Below the pieces are notes generated by a model. That model was not told the DNA's origin. It was given only the letters and a program-made list of their open reading frames with translations, and ran no database searches. Shown here one piece after another: positions 1 through 11,718 of a DNA stretch of 64,000 nucleotides; position 1 is the stretch's first letter; each line of letters begins with the position of its first letter. A program made the position numbers and the translations under genes. The stretch is from NCBI GenBank assembly GCA_008360975.2, contig CM039182.1, positions 27,500,324-27,564,323 of the forward strand, read 5' to 3'. The DNA is from Lichenostomus cassidix. Lineage: Eukaryota; Chordata; Aves; Passeriformes; Meliphagidae.

Positions 1-330
1 TTCTTTTCTCTGTGTGGTCCCATTTGATTACAATGCTAGGAGAGCCTGGCCGCATTCCATATATAATTAATTGCGGCTTTGGTTTTAGATTGCAGCGGGG
101 CCAGGCTGCCTCTGCCCCTGCGCTTGTTCACATCTTTAGATATCTTTCCACCATGCCAGCTGGTGAATGAATGGAGCCTTTCACAGCAAGCCTAATAGGC
201 ATGAATGGTTGAGTCATTGTCCTTGCTGGCTCTCTAGTTAATCTAGTGACAAACAAGGTTGGAGCTGCTGCAGTTGACATTCTCTTTATTGCCTGCGTTT
301 TCAGCGTAAACACTGTGTGTAAAGGGATTT
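1..330. other. Candidate conserved non-coding regulatory element
   Basis: High-complexity sequence with no simple repeats or transposon signature. It holds several homeodomain-type cores close together (gattaca near 26, taattaatt near 66-74, attaat near 236-241) and several retained CpGs in a window that is otherwise CpG-poor. This texture is typical of vertebrate enhancers and conserved non-coding elements, often near developmental genes. A minus-strand open frame (128-313) crosses it but has no recognisable domain. The call is inference: conservation cannot be seen in one sequence, and the left edge may continue beyond the window. Alternatively it is ordinary unique DNA. Confidence 0.35.
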
Positions 331-1158
331 CATCTTTTTGCCAACTCGCTTCTGTTTCTTGCTGGTTTTGGAAGGAATGTGTTCTTTATTAAGAGGTAGC
401 AGTAAAAACTAGTATGTGTTAGGTTCATTTGTTTACTCCTAGTTTCCAGCAAAGCAGACAGTTGAATGCCTCAGGTTGTGTGTTTAGGTTCCAAGTTTTA
501 CAATTTTTTTTTTAACTCCTTCTGAGGTTCAATTCTTTCCACATTGTGTGTGAAGTTAAGTTATACCAAGCTATCTCTTCTATTCTTGCCTGCTTGTAGG
601 GATGGATTTCTGAACTGATACTTTTTCTTTTTTAATTTTATTTCAGCTTGCATGCTGCATAAATAAAAAAGTCTACTTTCTTACGGAAAAATGTTATAGA
701 TGTGAAAAAATATTTATTTTTGGATAGATGCAAAAAGTAGAAAATGTAATCTGACTAGGAAATTCTCTAACAATAGAAAACATCCTTTATATGTGTAATT
801 TTAAAATAATTTGAAAAAAACCCTTTTTTCTGAAATACTTCTGATACTCCTCTTATTAAATACTAAAAGTTAAACTAACTTTAGATAGCATGTAGTCAAA
901 AAGGTTGTCAGAAATGCAAATAAGTTCCAAGTAGTGTTTATCCATGTATGTTTTTGTCAATGCATTTGCTTGAAAGGGAATGTGTGCCAACTTCTCATTT
1001 CCCTATTTTCTAGTTTTGTCAAAACCAAAGGGAAAGTGAGTCAAAAGGGCAAAACCAACACCCAGCTAAGCTGTTCACTGACGATCATATTTACGGAGCC
1101 AGGAAACAAAAATGCTGTTCTGGCAGTTGCTTTCCATCTATAATGAACTGTGTGTAGT
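331..1158. other. Intergenic or intronic DNA, nothing recognised
   Basis: AT-rich unique-looking sequence with short A and T runs. Stops are frequent in all frames. I see no repeat family, RNA gene or exon here. Confidence 0.6.
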
Positions 1159-1203
1159 ACAAACCCAACCAACCAAAAAAACCCCAAACAAACAAACAAA
1201 ACG
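1159..1203. repeat. A/C-rich simple sequence ending in (AAAC)n
   Basis: A stretch of about 45 bases made almost only of A and C, starting with 'aacccaacc' units and ending in three to four 'aaac' units. It is low-complexity sequence and creates the K/P/N-rich residues seen in frames that cross it. Confidence 0.7.
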
Positions 1204-1261
1204 ACTCAATGACCTTTCCCTAGCCACCCTACAGAAGAAAACTGTGTTGCAAGGAGGAATG

Positions 1262-1700
1262 TTATCATTGGAGTTACGTCCTTCCGTGCAAGCCGGGTGT
1301 GATGCAGCCATGCAGGGAGTGGCCTTGGCACTGTCAGGGACCTGTGATGTGCCTGGGCTGATCAATACCACCCCCAACATTGCTGGGGGATCACTCTGTG
1401 CTCTGCTCTCCTTTAGCCCGGAGAAGCTGGGGAGGGAGGGAAGTATCCTGAGCAGCAGCATGGGGGTGTCTGGGCTGCCAGGGAGAAGCCCGATGTGTTC
1501 CAGAACCTTTTGGATAGAGGAGCTGTGATATTTGTCTATCTGCTTTACGAGATTATCTTCAATTGCAGCTCTTGTACACCTTGTTTTTACAATAAACTTC
1601 CAGCTTTCTGGAATCTCCCTGGGCGTCTACCTGGATCTCTGCAGTCACAAATGAGCAATGTGGGTCACAGTCCTTAACAGCCCCAATTTTGATTCGCACA
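1262..1700. other. GC-richer, CpG-retaining patch
   Basis: Clearly richer in G+C than its flanks, with about eight or more CpGs scattered through it (around 1276, 1284, 1294, 1420, 1490, 1549, 1624 and 1695). There is no CpG-island density and no TATA or initiator arrangement. Open frames run on both strands (plus 1112-1528, minus 1138-1461), which points to composition and not coding. It may be a regulatory patch or an old unrecognised repeat. Confidence 0.3.
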
Positions 1701-4700
1701 AACATACTGCAAGTTGAAGGGCTTGTCTGGAGCAGGCGCTCTCCAAACTGTACTGTAGAGGAGCTGGGAGCAAAACTCTCATTAATGCTTAAGGAGAAGT
1801 TTGCCTAATTCTCTGCTAACCATGCTGAAAATACCCCCCAAGAGACACAGTTTAATAGTCATAATTTAATTTGATTTGCATTAGCCCTCTTTGCCTAATT
1901 AAAAATGTATATAAAAAAGCAGAAGGCACAGAGAAAAGAGCTGTTAAACTCTTCAATACTTGGGGCTTGCTGTGGCATTTCACCAGTGCAGCAAGAGCAG
2001 GATGAAAACAACCCATGCTGACTTTCTTGTCCATTAATCTCAATAGTAATTTGAACGTAAATCCCCCTCCAAAAGATATATTTGAAATGTGGTGTTCGAG
2101 AGTAAAGTGGGGAGTGGGGTACAATGGGGTGTGGAGGAGGATTCATTCCTTGTTTCATTCTGTGTAGGAGCTTCCTCAAGAGCTGCATGTGTGATGTAGC
2201 CTGTGTCCTTCAATCTTGCTGTGCACCACTGATTTTAGGCTGTCTGTTCCAGGAGTTTCTGTGACTGAAGGTCATGGGCTAAATATTATTTTGTTCTGTA
2301 TTGAGAAAGTACAATTTGAAATCCGACTAAAAGAAGAATCTGAAATCCAAAGTTGTATGATACTCCTAGAGATTGCTAAAATCTCAGTGTATGAAAGAAG
2401 CAATTAAAAAGATTCTGCCTTCTCTGCAATAAATAGCTACTTGAGTAGGCATTGCGTTCTGCACTGGAGTTCCCTGCAGAGGGTTCACTGCAGATTTGTT
2501 AGCATTAAGGAATACCTTGGAAGGATTAGGATAAGACTCTTAGCAGACTAAGTCTCTGGAGGACATTCTTGATAACATGTGACTGGCTTCTGACTTTTGA
2601 CCTTCCCCTTTAAAGTGTTGCCGTCAGGGTAATTATCATGGGGCTCCACAGAAATTCAAAAATTTAAATTATTCCTTCCAATTAAGCTTTTTTTTTTAAC
2701 ATGGGAGTGAAATATGACATCTGTAAAAGTCCTTATTGGTGCTGATACTTCATGATGACATAAAAATAGTGCTTTTCAAATACTGTATATTGATCTAAAG
2801 AATAACCTGAACTTAATTAAAAGATTACGAATAAAAAAAGAGTATAATGAAAGCAGCAATGAACAGAGCTCTGGATCTGACTATTCCCACTCCTCTTCTG
2901 ATTTCCCTAGCTTACCCATCACCCTTTGATTCACACTAAGAAGAGGATCTAAAAGATGGTTGCCTTTCATTCATGCTGCAAGGCCTCCTTTTTTCTTCAC
3001 TGTCAGCACCGATGCATCCTCACCAGTGCAAGCACAGTCCGTTCTGAGGCACTTTACTGTCACCTTTGTGGAGATGAGCCAAAAATGTTTACATGAGGTT
3101 TAGAATTAAAGTCTAGCAGGTACCTGACACGCTCCTACTTGTTTCACTCAGAGCTCTTCCTGAGGTAGCAGCAGCTGGCATCTTTTCAGGAGAAGAAAAA
3201 ACACTGGTCACACCCCAACTACCCTTGGAAATAGACCTTCAGAAGCAAATACAGAGAAATTCTGCATTTACTACTCTTATGCTGTTTTAAACAGAACTGA
3301 TAAGTTTTTGTGGGACTTTGATATTTTTATTTTTTTCTCTTTTTTTCCCCACTGAAAATAATCCCGTTTGTTCTGCCTAAAGAGAAGATTTTTGTTAAAT
3401 CCCCTTGCAAATGGTCCCTGATCTCTGTTTATATTTCCAAATCTTTTTTCCTTCCCAGCAGAGTGAGTTTAAGGGAGGAGCAGAATCACTATGGCAGCAG
3501 GCTTCTTCCCAGACGTTTCAGAGAAACCTGCCAAGTTTCTTGGGCTCATTGTGAGTGGTGCTGAGATTTGCTTTTGTGTTTGTCACGTAATCAGTTGAAA
3601 GTAGCAGTATTTGAATGAGGATTTCACACTCCCTCATTCTGTCCCTGGCAGGGCCACTTGTGTTTCCTCGTCCATGTCAGTCTCATGCTTGTTCCTGGGA
3701 GGATGGAAAGGAAACAGTGGGGCAAAAGGCTCCTTAATTTGCTTCTGAAGACAAAGGTCTCATCATGCCTCTTGTACTGGAGCACTGGTACAAATCGAAA
3801 CAGCAGCCCCCTGAGAGTGTTCGGATGGGGTTTTCTGGAACTGTGTCTCATTAGTTTTCTCATTGGAAGGTCAGAAGGGCTCAGGGAAATCGGCAGTAGC
3901 AGCTCAGTCCTTGGTGCTGCAAGACTGAGCTGTTTTTTTAAAATTGTGTCAAGGGTCAGCATCCCCAGCAGAGCAGCTATTGCTGTTCAGCCAGCCAGTC
4001 CTCCTGGGAGCAGAGAAACTCTCAGGGATAGATGCTTTTCTTGTGGGTTCTGTTATTGCCATCAGGAAAATGCTTCCACAGCTTAGGCATGATGTGCTTA
4101 CTTCAATCTGTCAAATTTATTTCCAAGCTCTGTTTTAGGGTCATTCTTTCAAATTTTGCAGCTGGGAGATTCTGGGATGCCGTACCTGGTCTTGGGTTGT
4201 GTACTCTTGTAGGCTGAGGGCTGTGGGAGTGTGATAACACTTTTGAAACACCTGCCCCTCAATGCTATGCATCCATGAGGAAAACCCTTGGTCTGATTTT
4301 TGTGGCATCCTCTCAAGTGTTTATCTCTGCAGGGTGGACAAGTCTGAGCCTCCAGCTGTGTCAGCTATTTCTTGTGATGACACCAAATCAAGAGAATTAT
4401 GTAGCACCTTTTCTCAGAAGTGTGTGTGCTTTGTTTTCAGGATATCCACTGGAGAATGTAGGTGGTGCTCCATGCCTGTACACCAGGTTTTGATGATTGC
4501 CTGTGTTTTGATTACTTGATGTATGTTATAGGCTACTCTGTTGGTTCCCTATGAAATGCCTGAGTTGAATTTCATCTGTGTGTGGAGCCAAAGCTACCTC
4601 TGTTATATGCTTTAGAATTATTCTCCAGAGGTATCCATTTCTTTCTACTGACTGTACGGGAAACATAAATTCCTAGCATAAGTTCACTGAATCACCCTGT

Positions 4701-6510
4701 TGGTCTGTGTACCTTTGCAGTGCTGAAGTAAGTCATCTGAGTTCACCCCATCGTCTTTGAAGTACCTAATTTAGAGGCTTTTGTTGCATTGCTCATTTAT
4801 TACTTGCCATTTTTCTCCCTTTTGCAGCAACAGCAACAAAGAAACCCTTATTTCAGTGCAATTCTATCAGTCGTGTATAGAAATAGAACAAATACTTGGG
4901 AAATCAGAACAGATCCCAGAAGGGCCTTGTGGCAATTTCTATTCCAACGTCAAAAGGTACCATTTACATAATGCAATATCTCCAGTGAAATGAATAAACT
5001 GTGATTTAATGCAAGACCTTTTTGTCTTTTGTATCTTACATTTAAATAATAGATGCATACAATTAAAATAAAAATATTTAAAAGAATGATGTTTGGCTAA
5101 TGAAGCTGTGAAATTGAAGCCTGTTTCTGATGCACAGCATCAAAAGTTTTCACTCTTATTTTAGCAAGCAGTAAGAAGCAGGTTCATATTATCTGATCTA
5201 ATCCAGTCCAACTTTATATTATCTTAATGCCAGCTGCTCCCCCTGCTCAGTTTCAATTTATGTATTGCTAGGGTCCCTCTGGTCTCCTTCCCTTCTTCCC
5301 TCTAAGACTGTAGACAGCTCAGGAAGGGTCACTATCTGCTAAGACAAGCATGGACAGGAAAGGTAAGTATTTGTTCAGACTTTTCTTGGCTTAGACTCAT
5401 ACCTCTGCTTTGTAAGAACCTCTCTAGGATCTCTAGTTATTATAAGAAAACAGTACATTTTTTTTCCATTAAAAAGTGCTTTCCATACTGTTTTTATTAT
5501 TTTTGGTTTTTTTTACCGTGATTAGATAATTCTCTGGAAGTGTGGAGGAGTGTCCCTCTGTTCTAACCAAAGACTTTAGCCACACTATAAAAGTTTCTCT
5601 TTTAGGATTTTTGCAGCCTGTAAGCTCCTATAGGCTTCTTTCTTTATATAGGTTTTCCAAGGAGTTATTCTGCTTTTATTCATGGCTGTGGCTGCTGGGG
5701 CTTTCCCCGCCAAAGCTTTTGAAACAACTACCTGCATTAGCTTCCACCCCTGGCTCCCTCATTCTCGATTCCCTCCTAATCCTTCCTCACGGGGAGAGTG
5801 TTTTCTTTATAAGCGAGGAGCAGCCCAGAAATGCAGCTTTTATGCACTACAACTGTCTCATGTACCTCCCTGAACAACCAGATTAAAGGAAGCCAGTTTC
5901 CAAAATGTTAAATGTTAGCAAAGATCACCCAGCACATGCTTGATGTGCCATCTGTTACAAACAGGAATGAGGCTGCAATGGAGGAAGAAAGAGAATAAAT
6001 CCTGTTTCTTACTCTGTGCTCAGCATATCCTGCCATAACATGATTTTTCAAACTACTTCAGGTTTCCTTTGCAGATTTGGCTTTCAGCTTTTTCCTAACA
6101 CATGCAAACAGACTTTGGAGCTGCTTCTGTACCTCATCTTAGGCACTGGTCATCTCTACTGTCCTTCTAGCTGGAAGTGGGATGCTAGGAAGTCCTAGCT
6201 GCTCTTAGAATAGATGAAATTAAGACTCTTGTAGGAAGAAGCAAAGGTCTTGTCTACCTTCCCAAGGCTCATGGTATCCTGGGCTTGAGGTATATCTTTG
6301 CAATTCTGATCTAGTCCTCTTTTTATTTGCTTTGGGTCTTATTTTTCTTAATCAGATGATGGAGGACAGCCAATGCTCACCATTAATTCTATTTACAATG
6401 CTTTATATGCCCCAGTTGCAATAAATCTCACAAAAAGATAATTCTTTGGCCCTTGCAGCTGCTCTCAAGTGGGTAGCTGTAACCCAACTTCCTATTTTCA
6501 GGCTTCAGGC
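1701..6510. other. Intergenic or intronic DNA, no gene recognised
   Basis: Mixed AT-rich sequence with short T runs. The longest open frame (plus, 3658-4086, 142 codons) overlaps a 112-codon minus-strand frame and has no recognisable domain. An exon-shaped segment at 4828-4956 is treated as a weak finding. Sequence near 5190 faintly recalls CR1 ('gatctaatccagtccaac') but is too short to call. Confidence 0.55.
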
Positions 6511-6581
6511 CCTCTCTCTTTGTTGTTTTTTTTTTCTTTGTTGTTTTTTTTTCTTTTTTTTTTTTGCCTTTTTTTTTTTTT
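6511..6581. repeat. T-rich low-complexity tract
   Basis: About 70 bases almost entirely T with scattered C and G, containing runs of 10 to 12 T. It explains the phenylalanine/leucine-rich stretch in the crossing frame (6469-6750), so that frame should not be read as a membrane protein. Read as the minus strand it is an A-rich tract and could be a degraded retroposon tail, but no element body is recognisable beside it. Confidence 0.85.
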
Positions 6582-8388
6582 ACTGAGTATGTTCTTAACA
6601 GGAGAGAGCATGGCCAGCTTTCACATGAGAAGCAGAATTTCAGATTCTGGGTGTTGTTTTACATTCCCTAGGAGTAGTGATTTTTGTTTTTTACCTGCCC
6701 ATCCCACAGGTGTTTGCCCTTTCTCTATGGACTGTTTTATGTTCTTCTAAGGTATGTGCTGGAGGGTAGGCATTTCACAAGAAATGCCCTTTCAATAAAG
6801 GACCTTTCTGTCTTCCTGTACTCCCCTGCTTTCTAAGCACGAGGAGTGGTGCCTAAGAGAACCGAGTTCTGTAAAATGGAAAGTGTGAAACCATGTGTAA
6901 CTGCATTGCACGTTTTTGACAAATCTGAGGACAAATGCTTAACAATACAGAAAGATTGACGGCTCTATGCATGGCCTCACTGAATCCTGATAGTACAGGC
7001 CCCTTTTGCACAGAGGGAGAGCTCTTTAATTCTCAGCAGAAACTCAAGAACTTCTGCTAAGGGCTTTAAGAGAGGCTAGACAAACTTTTTCAAGGTTGTT
7101 AAGCTGAAATCAAGTTTTTTGTTTGGCGCTGTGTATTTTTTTTTTCCTTCCTTTTCTTTTTGTTGTTTTCATTTGGTTTTCCTTTTTTGTTCAGTGCAGC
7201 TAGTTAGGATTTATGCCAGGAACGAAGAGGCTACTGGAGCATGATAGCAATGTTTATGACTGTTGTTTATGACCCTGACAGTAGCCAGCTTTCAGACTGC
7301 TTCTATTGTCAGGAATACCATGTACACGACTGGAATATAAGTATTTGTTAGTAGAACACATCTACTTGCTTTCCCCATATTTATATAAAAAGATATTTAT
7401 AGTTCTTGGCAGTGAATCTGCCTTTCTTTGGATACAAAATTTTACTTTGTTGTAGCTTGGGGACCTTCAGACCAAAACATTATCCTAGTTATAGCAGGCT
7501 TACCCCAGTTAGTGAATAAGTGAGATTTAGATGAGAGCAGAACACAGGATGTGCTCTGTACTGCACCTTACTGTCAGTATAAGGGAAATGATAATGCCTT
7601 CCTATCTGGTTATGGTAAGACTCGTACGTCATTAGGAGTTTTGCCAGGGGAAATCCATGTGTCTGACACTTCTAAGAGATCAGAGCTATGTTAGAAACTC
7701 TTCAGTTACAAAAAAGATGTTTAATCTTATTGATGCAGACACAGGGAGAAAATACTTTGGTAGCATAGCTGAATGTACTTCTGAAGGTTAGAAATGTGCA
7801 GCACTGCAGTTCAACACACCTGCAGAACTCCTGGAGTCTGCAACCCTTTGGAGGTTTCTGTAAGAAATAAATTACAGAGCAGCTCCAAATAAAGGGGAAC
7901 TGGAAGATTCTTGTTCCCTGTGTTTAGAATAGAGTCAAAGCAGACTGCAAAAGTGAAGAATTTTTCATCTCTTCTGAATTCACAGCTCTCTTGTTTCTTT
8001 CTAATATGTAACATAAACTGACAGATTAATTTGTTTTTAAGGTTTATTGTTTTTTAATGTCTCTTTTAAATGTGGATTGCTTGTCCTGGAAGGGATTACT
8101 TCAGAACTGGAGAATAAGTCCCATGGGATAAGAATTCAACAAGGGAAAAGGGTATTTCATCAAGATGTTCCAATGTTATGTTAAATTAATTGCTCATTTA
8201 CATTGCAGGCAAAAGGCATTGTAGAATGTGAGGGGTGCTGGATGAGCAAGAGGAAGAAAGAATGATGGGAAGGAAAACTTTATCAGTTTGATTCTTTTCT
8301 GTATGATTGCTGCTCCCAAGTGGATTAGGAGAATCCTACTAGAGTAAGAGAGGGTGGCAGGAGGGAATTGCCAGGTAGAGATATTCCC
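6582..8388. other. Intergenic or intronic DNA with a second T-rich tract
   Basis: Unique-looking sequence. A T-rich low-complexity tract lies at about 7133-7194. An imperfect short tandem ('tgtttatgac' twice) lies near 7250-7272. No gene, RNA or known transposon was recognised. Confidence 0.55.
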
Positions 8389-8410
8389 AATCTTGTTTAT
8401 AAACAAGATT
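8389..8410. promoter_or_regulatory. Perfect 22-bp palindrome of forkhead-like half sites
   Basis: Each half reads AATCTTGTTTA followed by its exact reverse complement with no spacer. The centre TGTTTATAAACA holds two opposed matches to the forkhead core (TRTTKRY, for example TGTTTAT). The palindrome is seen directly. Binding by a FOX factor is inference, since this motif is common in AT-rich DNA. Confidence 0.4.
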
Positions 8411-8579
8411 AATAACAAAGCAATTCTGAACTAGCTGAACAAAAAAACCCCACTTTGGCATTTCCCCTTAGTTATCTCCTTACATGCTCTTCAGAGAATC
8501 AAATAATTAACTTCAAAATGTAGACTAAAACTTATTTCATACATTCATTGAAACATCAGACTGCTCCTGGGAAGGACTT
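8411..8579. other. Spacer DNA, nothing recognised
   Basis: Short AT-rich stretch between the palindrome and the CpG-retaining patch. I see no feature in it. Confidence 0.6.
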
Positions 8580-8960
8580 GTGAAAATAAATTTGCCTCTC
8601 TCGTCGGGATCACACAGGGCAGCAAAAGTACTGTCGCTGTTTCAGTGTTAAACAGCTACCAAGGTTTTGTCACTGCTGTTGCAGGTTCATGTCCCTGGTG
8701 TTGATGTGGCTGGTTGTGTGATAATACAGAATAATGAAAATCCTGAAGAAGGTGCCACATTTTTACACAGCACTTGAAACTGGTGTAGGGAGCAATTGTT
8801 GTTGTGTTAATATTTCGTTTTGATAAAAGTGACAGCCATATCTAGACAGATGTGTTGAGTGAGTCACGAAATCGCAGGTTCTGGTATAACACTTCTGACA
8901 GGGAGTGTTTCCCGAGTGACCAAGGTGAATGTGTATGGTGTTGCTACTTTTAAAAGAAGC
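8580..8960. other. CpG-retaining complex patch, possible regulatory DNA
   Basis: Complex non-repetitive sequence with retained CpGs (around 8601, 8604, 8635, 8815, 8867, 8872 and 8912). There is no transposon signature and no conserved-looking open frame; the 69-codon minus-strand frame at 8763-8972 has no recognisable domain. It differs from the CpG-poor flanks, so it could be regulatory DNA under constraint. Confidence is low. Confidence 0.22.
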
Positions 8961-10866
8961 TGAGCAGAACACCAGTATCCAGTCCCTCCTAGAGCTGGAA
9001 AATCTATTCCTTAAGGAGGAAAAAACTCAGCTATTGCTAAGTCAAATAGTTCCATGGGACAAAGGGTCTAGTTATATAGTGGCTTCTTAAGGTTTGTGTG
9101 TGTTGAATTTTCTGATTAAAGTGGTTTGAGTTTGAGGGAATTCTTTTCTGTTTTTGAGGTGTTTGTCTTCCTTCTATAAGGATTTCTAGATTGTAATATA
9201 GATTCATTTTCTGTTCCCTGAAATGTGTGGAACTTTTCAACTTCTGGTACTTTTGGTTAAAACTGGTCAACGAGTCCTGGAATGTGAACATGAAAAATCA
9301 GACAGCTTGCAAAGATGTAAATCTTCTAGGCCAGTGACAAGAATAGGAACATTTGCATTACATTTCATTTTGCCAGGCTTGAAAAAAAGCCATTGTCAAG
9401 ATTGGCTGGTAGCTTTAGCCTCATTGAAACAGCTGAGCCTCTGCGTCTGAACCAATTACTATGGTTTTAGTGGGATTGGGCAAAAAGGCAGCTCAATTCA
9501 AAATGCTTTATTGGCATGACTAGTGTTGCAGGCTTTGCCAAAAGGCATGGTGCCACTAGGGATTTGAGAGATTCAACGTGTCAGAATGATTTTGATCTTA
9601 GAATAAGTGCTATTTGATATTTGATTCTGCAATGATTAGAACTGGAGAAGGTTTAGATCTCTGCTTTTGATCTTTGAGGTTTGGATGAATGGTCTTAGTA
9701 ATGGCACTGTAACACTGTGTCAGTCTTTTCATCTAAAAAATTACAAAGGCCAAACAATAAGGCTCTTTCCAGTGTCTAGAGGGAGTCTAGAAAACAGAAT
9801 TGGATTGAGGACACAAGGCACAAATCCCCTAACAGGTCCTTTTCTAAAACTGAAAGAAAGGCCAAATCCTTACAAATGGTCTGTTAATTTGCAAGTAATT
9901 GCTGTAATAGTTAATTATTCAGTTAGGTGTGATATTTGGGTGCTATTTAGAATGACAGTACAAAGGGTTAAATCCTAATTTCTCTCAATCCAGTATTAAG
10001 GCAACCTTAAACAATGCCCCAGACTATGTATGTCGATTGTAACCAGGCTGGTTTGTACTTCTGGGAGTCTAGTGTTGTGTAGTGGAAAATGTTAAGCTGA
10101 TAAAGAGTAAAGAGCTGCACTATTTTAGGCTCTCTTATCCAGTTAGCTGACTAAAACTGTTTTATAGCTAGAACAGAGCATCTGGGCTGGTACACATAGC
10201 ATTCATCAGAGACTCTAAATCTGTGAAAAAGAGCAGGGAAACAACAAGCTTGGAATAGATTCTGTCAAGCCCACAACATCTGAACAATTTGCAGTTAGAA
10301 AACCCCGCTGATGCTCAGAAAGCACAAGTATCTGCCAGTCCTTTGGGATTTTTTTACTCTGTGAGCATGTGCTGTTTTTCTGAAGTTCCTGTGTGCCTTC
10401 TAAAAAAAAGTGGAAGATGGAACATACTGTACTGAGCAGTGAGGAAATGAAGCCAGCATTCAAAGAAGAAAAGCAATTCAGACTGGGACTCTTTTGCTAT
10501 CTCCCAATTTACCATAGTTTGCGTATAAAAAGGATAATAATTTAGGTCGTTTTCTTTGTTCCCTTTAACGTTTTAATGTTAATCCCAGATGACTGACTAG
10601 TGCCCTGTTGGTCCCATCTAAAACCTCCAAAGAGGTCGTGGAGTTTTTAAAGGATTGTCAGCCTGGGGCAGGTCATTTACTAACTGTAGTACTGATGTAG
10701 GCCTTAATCTTGTCTGTGTCTTTTAAGCTCAACTGTCTTCCAGTCTCTGTAAAAAGCTCAGTAGTGTGATAACCTGTGCATTGGTTTCCAGATTCCTAAT
10801 AAAGCAAAACCCTGGAAATTTATCACTTCAATATTCTTTCCTGCAAAGAGCCCTTGTGAAGCACTT
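8961..10866. other. Intergenic or intronic DNA, nothing recognised
   Basis: Unique-looking AT-rich DNA. An open frame of 103 codons (plus, 9667-9978) has no recognisable domain and no clear start context. No repeats or RNA genes were seen. Confidence 0.55.
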
Positions 10867-10886
10867 AAATTTCTGCTTTTGGTCTT
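10867..10886 (+). repeat. Dispersed exact 20-mer, copy 1
   Basis: AAATTTCTGCTTTTGGTCTT occurs here and again, identical, at 11338-11357. The flanks of the two copies do not align. Confidence 0.7.
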
Positions 10887-10979
10887 ACCAGAGGATTTTT
10901 AGCTGCATTGATGTTTGGTAAAATGAACTGAGGAATCCTGAAACTAGCTCTGCATTTGTCAAGTAAAAACAGACCTAAT

Positions 10980-11000
10980 ACTTCATTTTTTAAATGAAGT
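10980..11000. repeat. Perfect 9-bp-arm hairpin, ACTTCATTT-TTT-AAATGAAGT
   Basis: The arms are exact reverse complements around a TTT loop. The motif 'cttcatttttta' is repeated directly six bases downstream (11007-11018), so the hairpin arm occurs three times in about 40 bases. AT-rich and probably structural noise. Confidence 0.6.
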
Positions 11001-11337
11001 AAAATGCTTCATTTTTTAGCACAGGCACAGCAAAATAAAATTGTTTTTTCCTTTTCAACATCCGAATATGTTATGAACTGCTCAGTTACATTCATAAGAA
11101 AAGTGTAAAGAAAGTAATATGAATCTCTGCTTTGGAGTGGCTGTGTAATTTTGCATCCTTGCTAATATGTGTTTTATTTTCAGATTCTAAATACTTTTAC
11201 AACTGAACTTGGATATAGCACTCTTAAGGCAGTCAGATTTTCAGAGAAAGAGAAAAGGATTTTCAGAGGAAGATAGTGAAGGACGTTGAAATAAAAAGGT
11301 GCTATAAGTGATAATACAGTGGGCTGATGGCACTGTG

Positions 11338-11357
11338 AAATTTCTGCTTTTGGTCTT
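11338..11357 (+). repeat. Dispersed exact 20-mer, copy 2
   Basis: Identical to 10867-10886 and in the same orientation, 471 bases downstream. No similarity extends past the 20-mer. Confidence 0.7.
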
Positions 11358-11718
11358 GAAAGAAGCAGGACTATATGGAGGTGAAACATGGTGCTGGATA
11401 GAAAGTGCAAAAGTCACCTTTGGGGGTTCTTTTAAACTTACCTTCTTTATAGATTTTCACTACAGACATTTGTCCTGACCTTTGCTTTCTGAGCACTTCA
11501 GTGTACCAAACTTGTGGGAAAACCCTTGATTTAAGAAAATATTATTGTTCTGCTCTTCAGCCTCTTCCCACTGCCTTGCCATCGGGGTGAGATGGGCAGA
11601 GGCTGCAGAGCTTCAGTTTTGCATGACCCCAAGGTCATGGGCAGCCTTGGTGGCCTTGCCCAGACAAAACTATCAACTGGGTTGGCATCTCCAGTAACTG
11701 CTGTAGGCTGTGGCTATG

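Noticed and set aside
128..313. Minus-strand 61-codon frame with protein-like composition
   Set aside because: No recognisable domain, no clear splice or promoter context, and it sits within a patch better explained as regulatory DNA.
3658..4086. 142-codon plus-strand frame
   Set aside because: No domain; a 112-codon frame overlaps on the minus strand, as expected from local composition.
5185..5250. Faint CR1-like words ('gatctaatccagtccaac')
   Set aside because: Too short and without the neighbouring CR1 landmarks.
6469..6750. Frame that looks like a membrane protein
   Set aside because: The hydrophobic stretch is translation of a poly-T tract.
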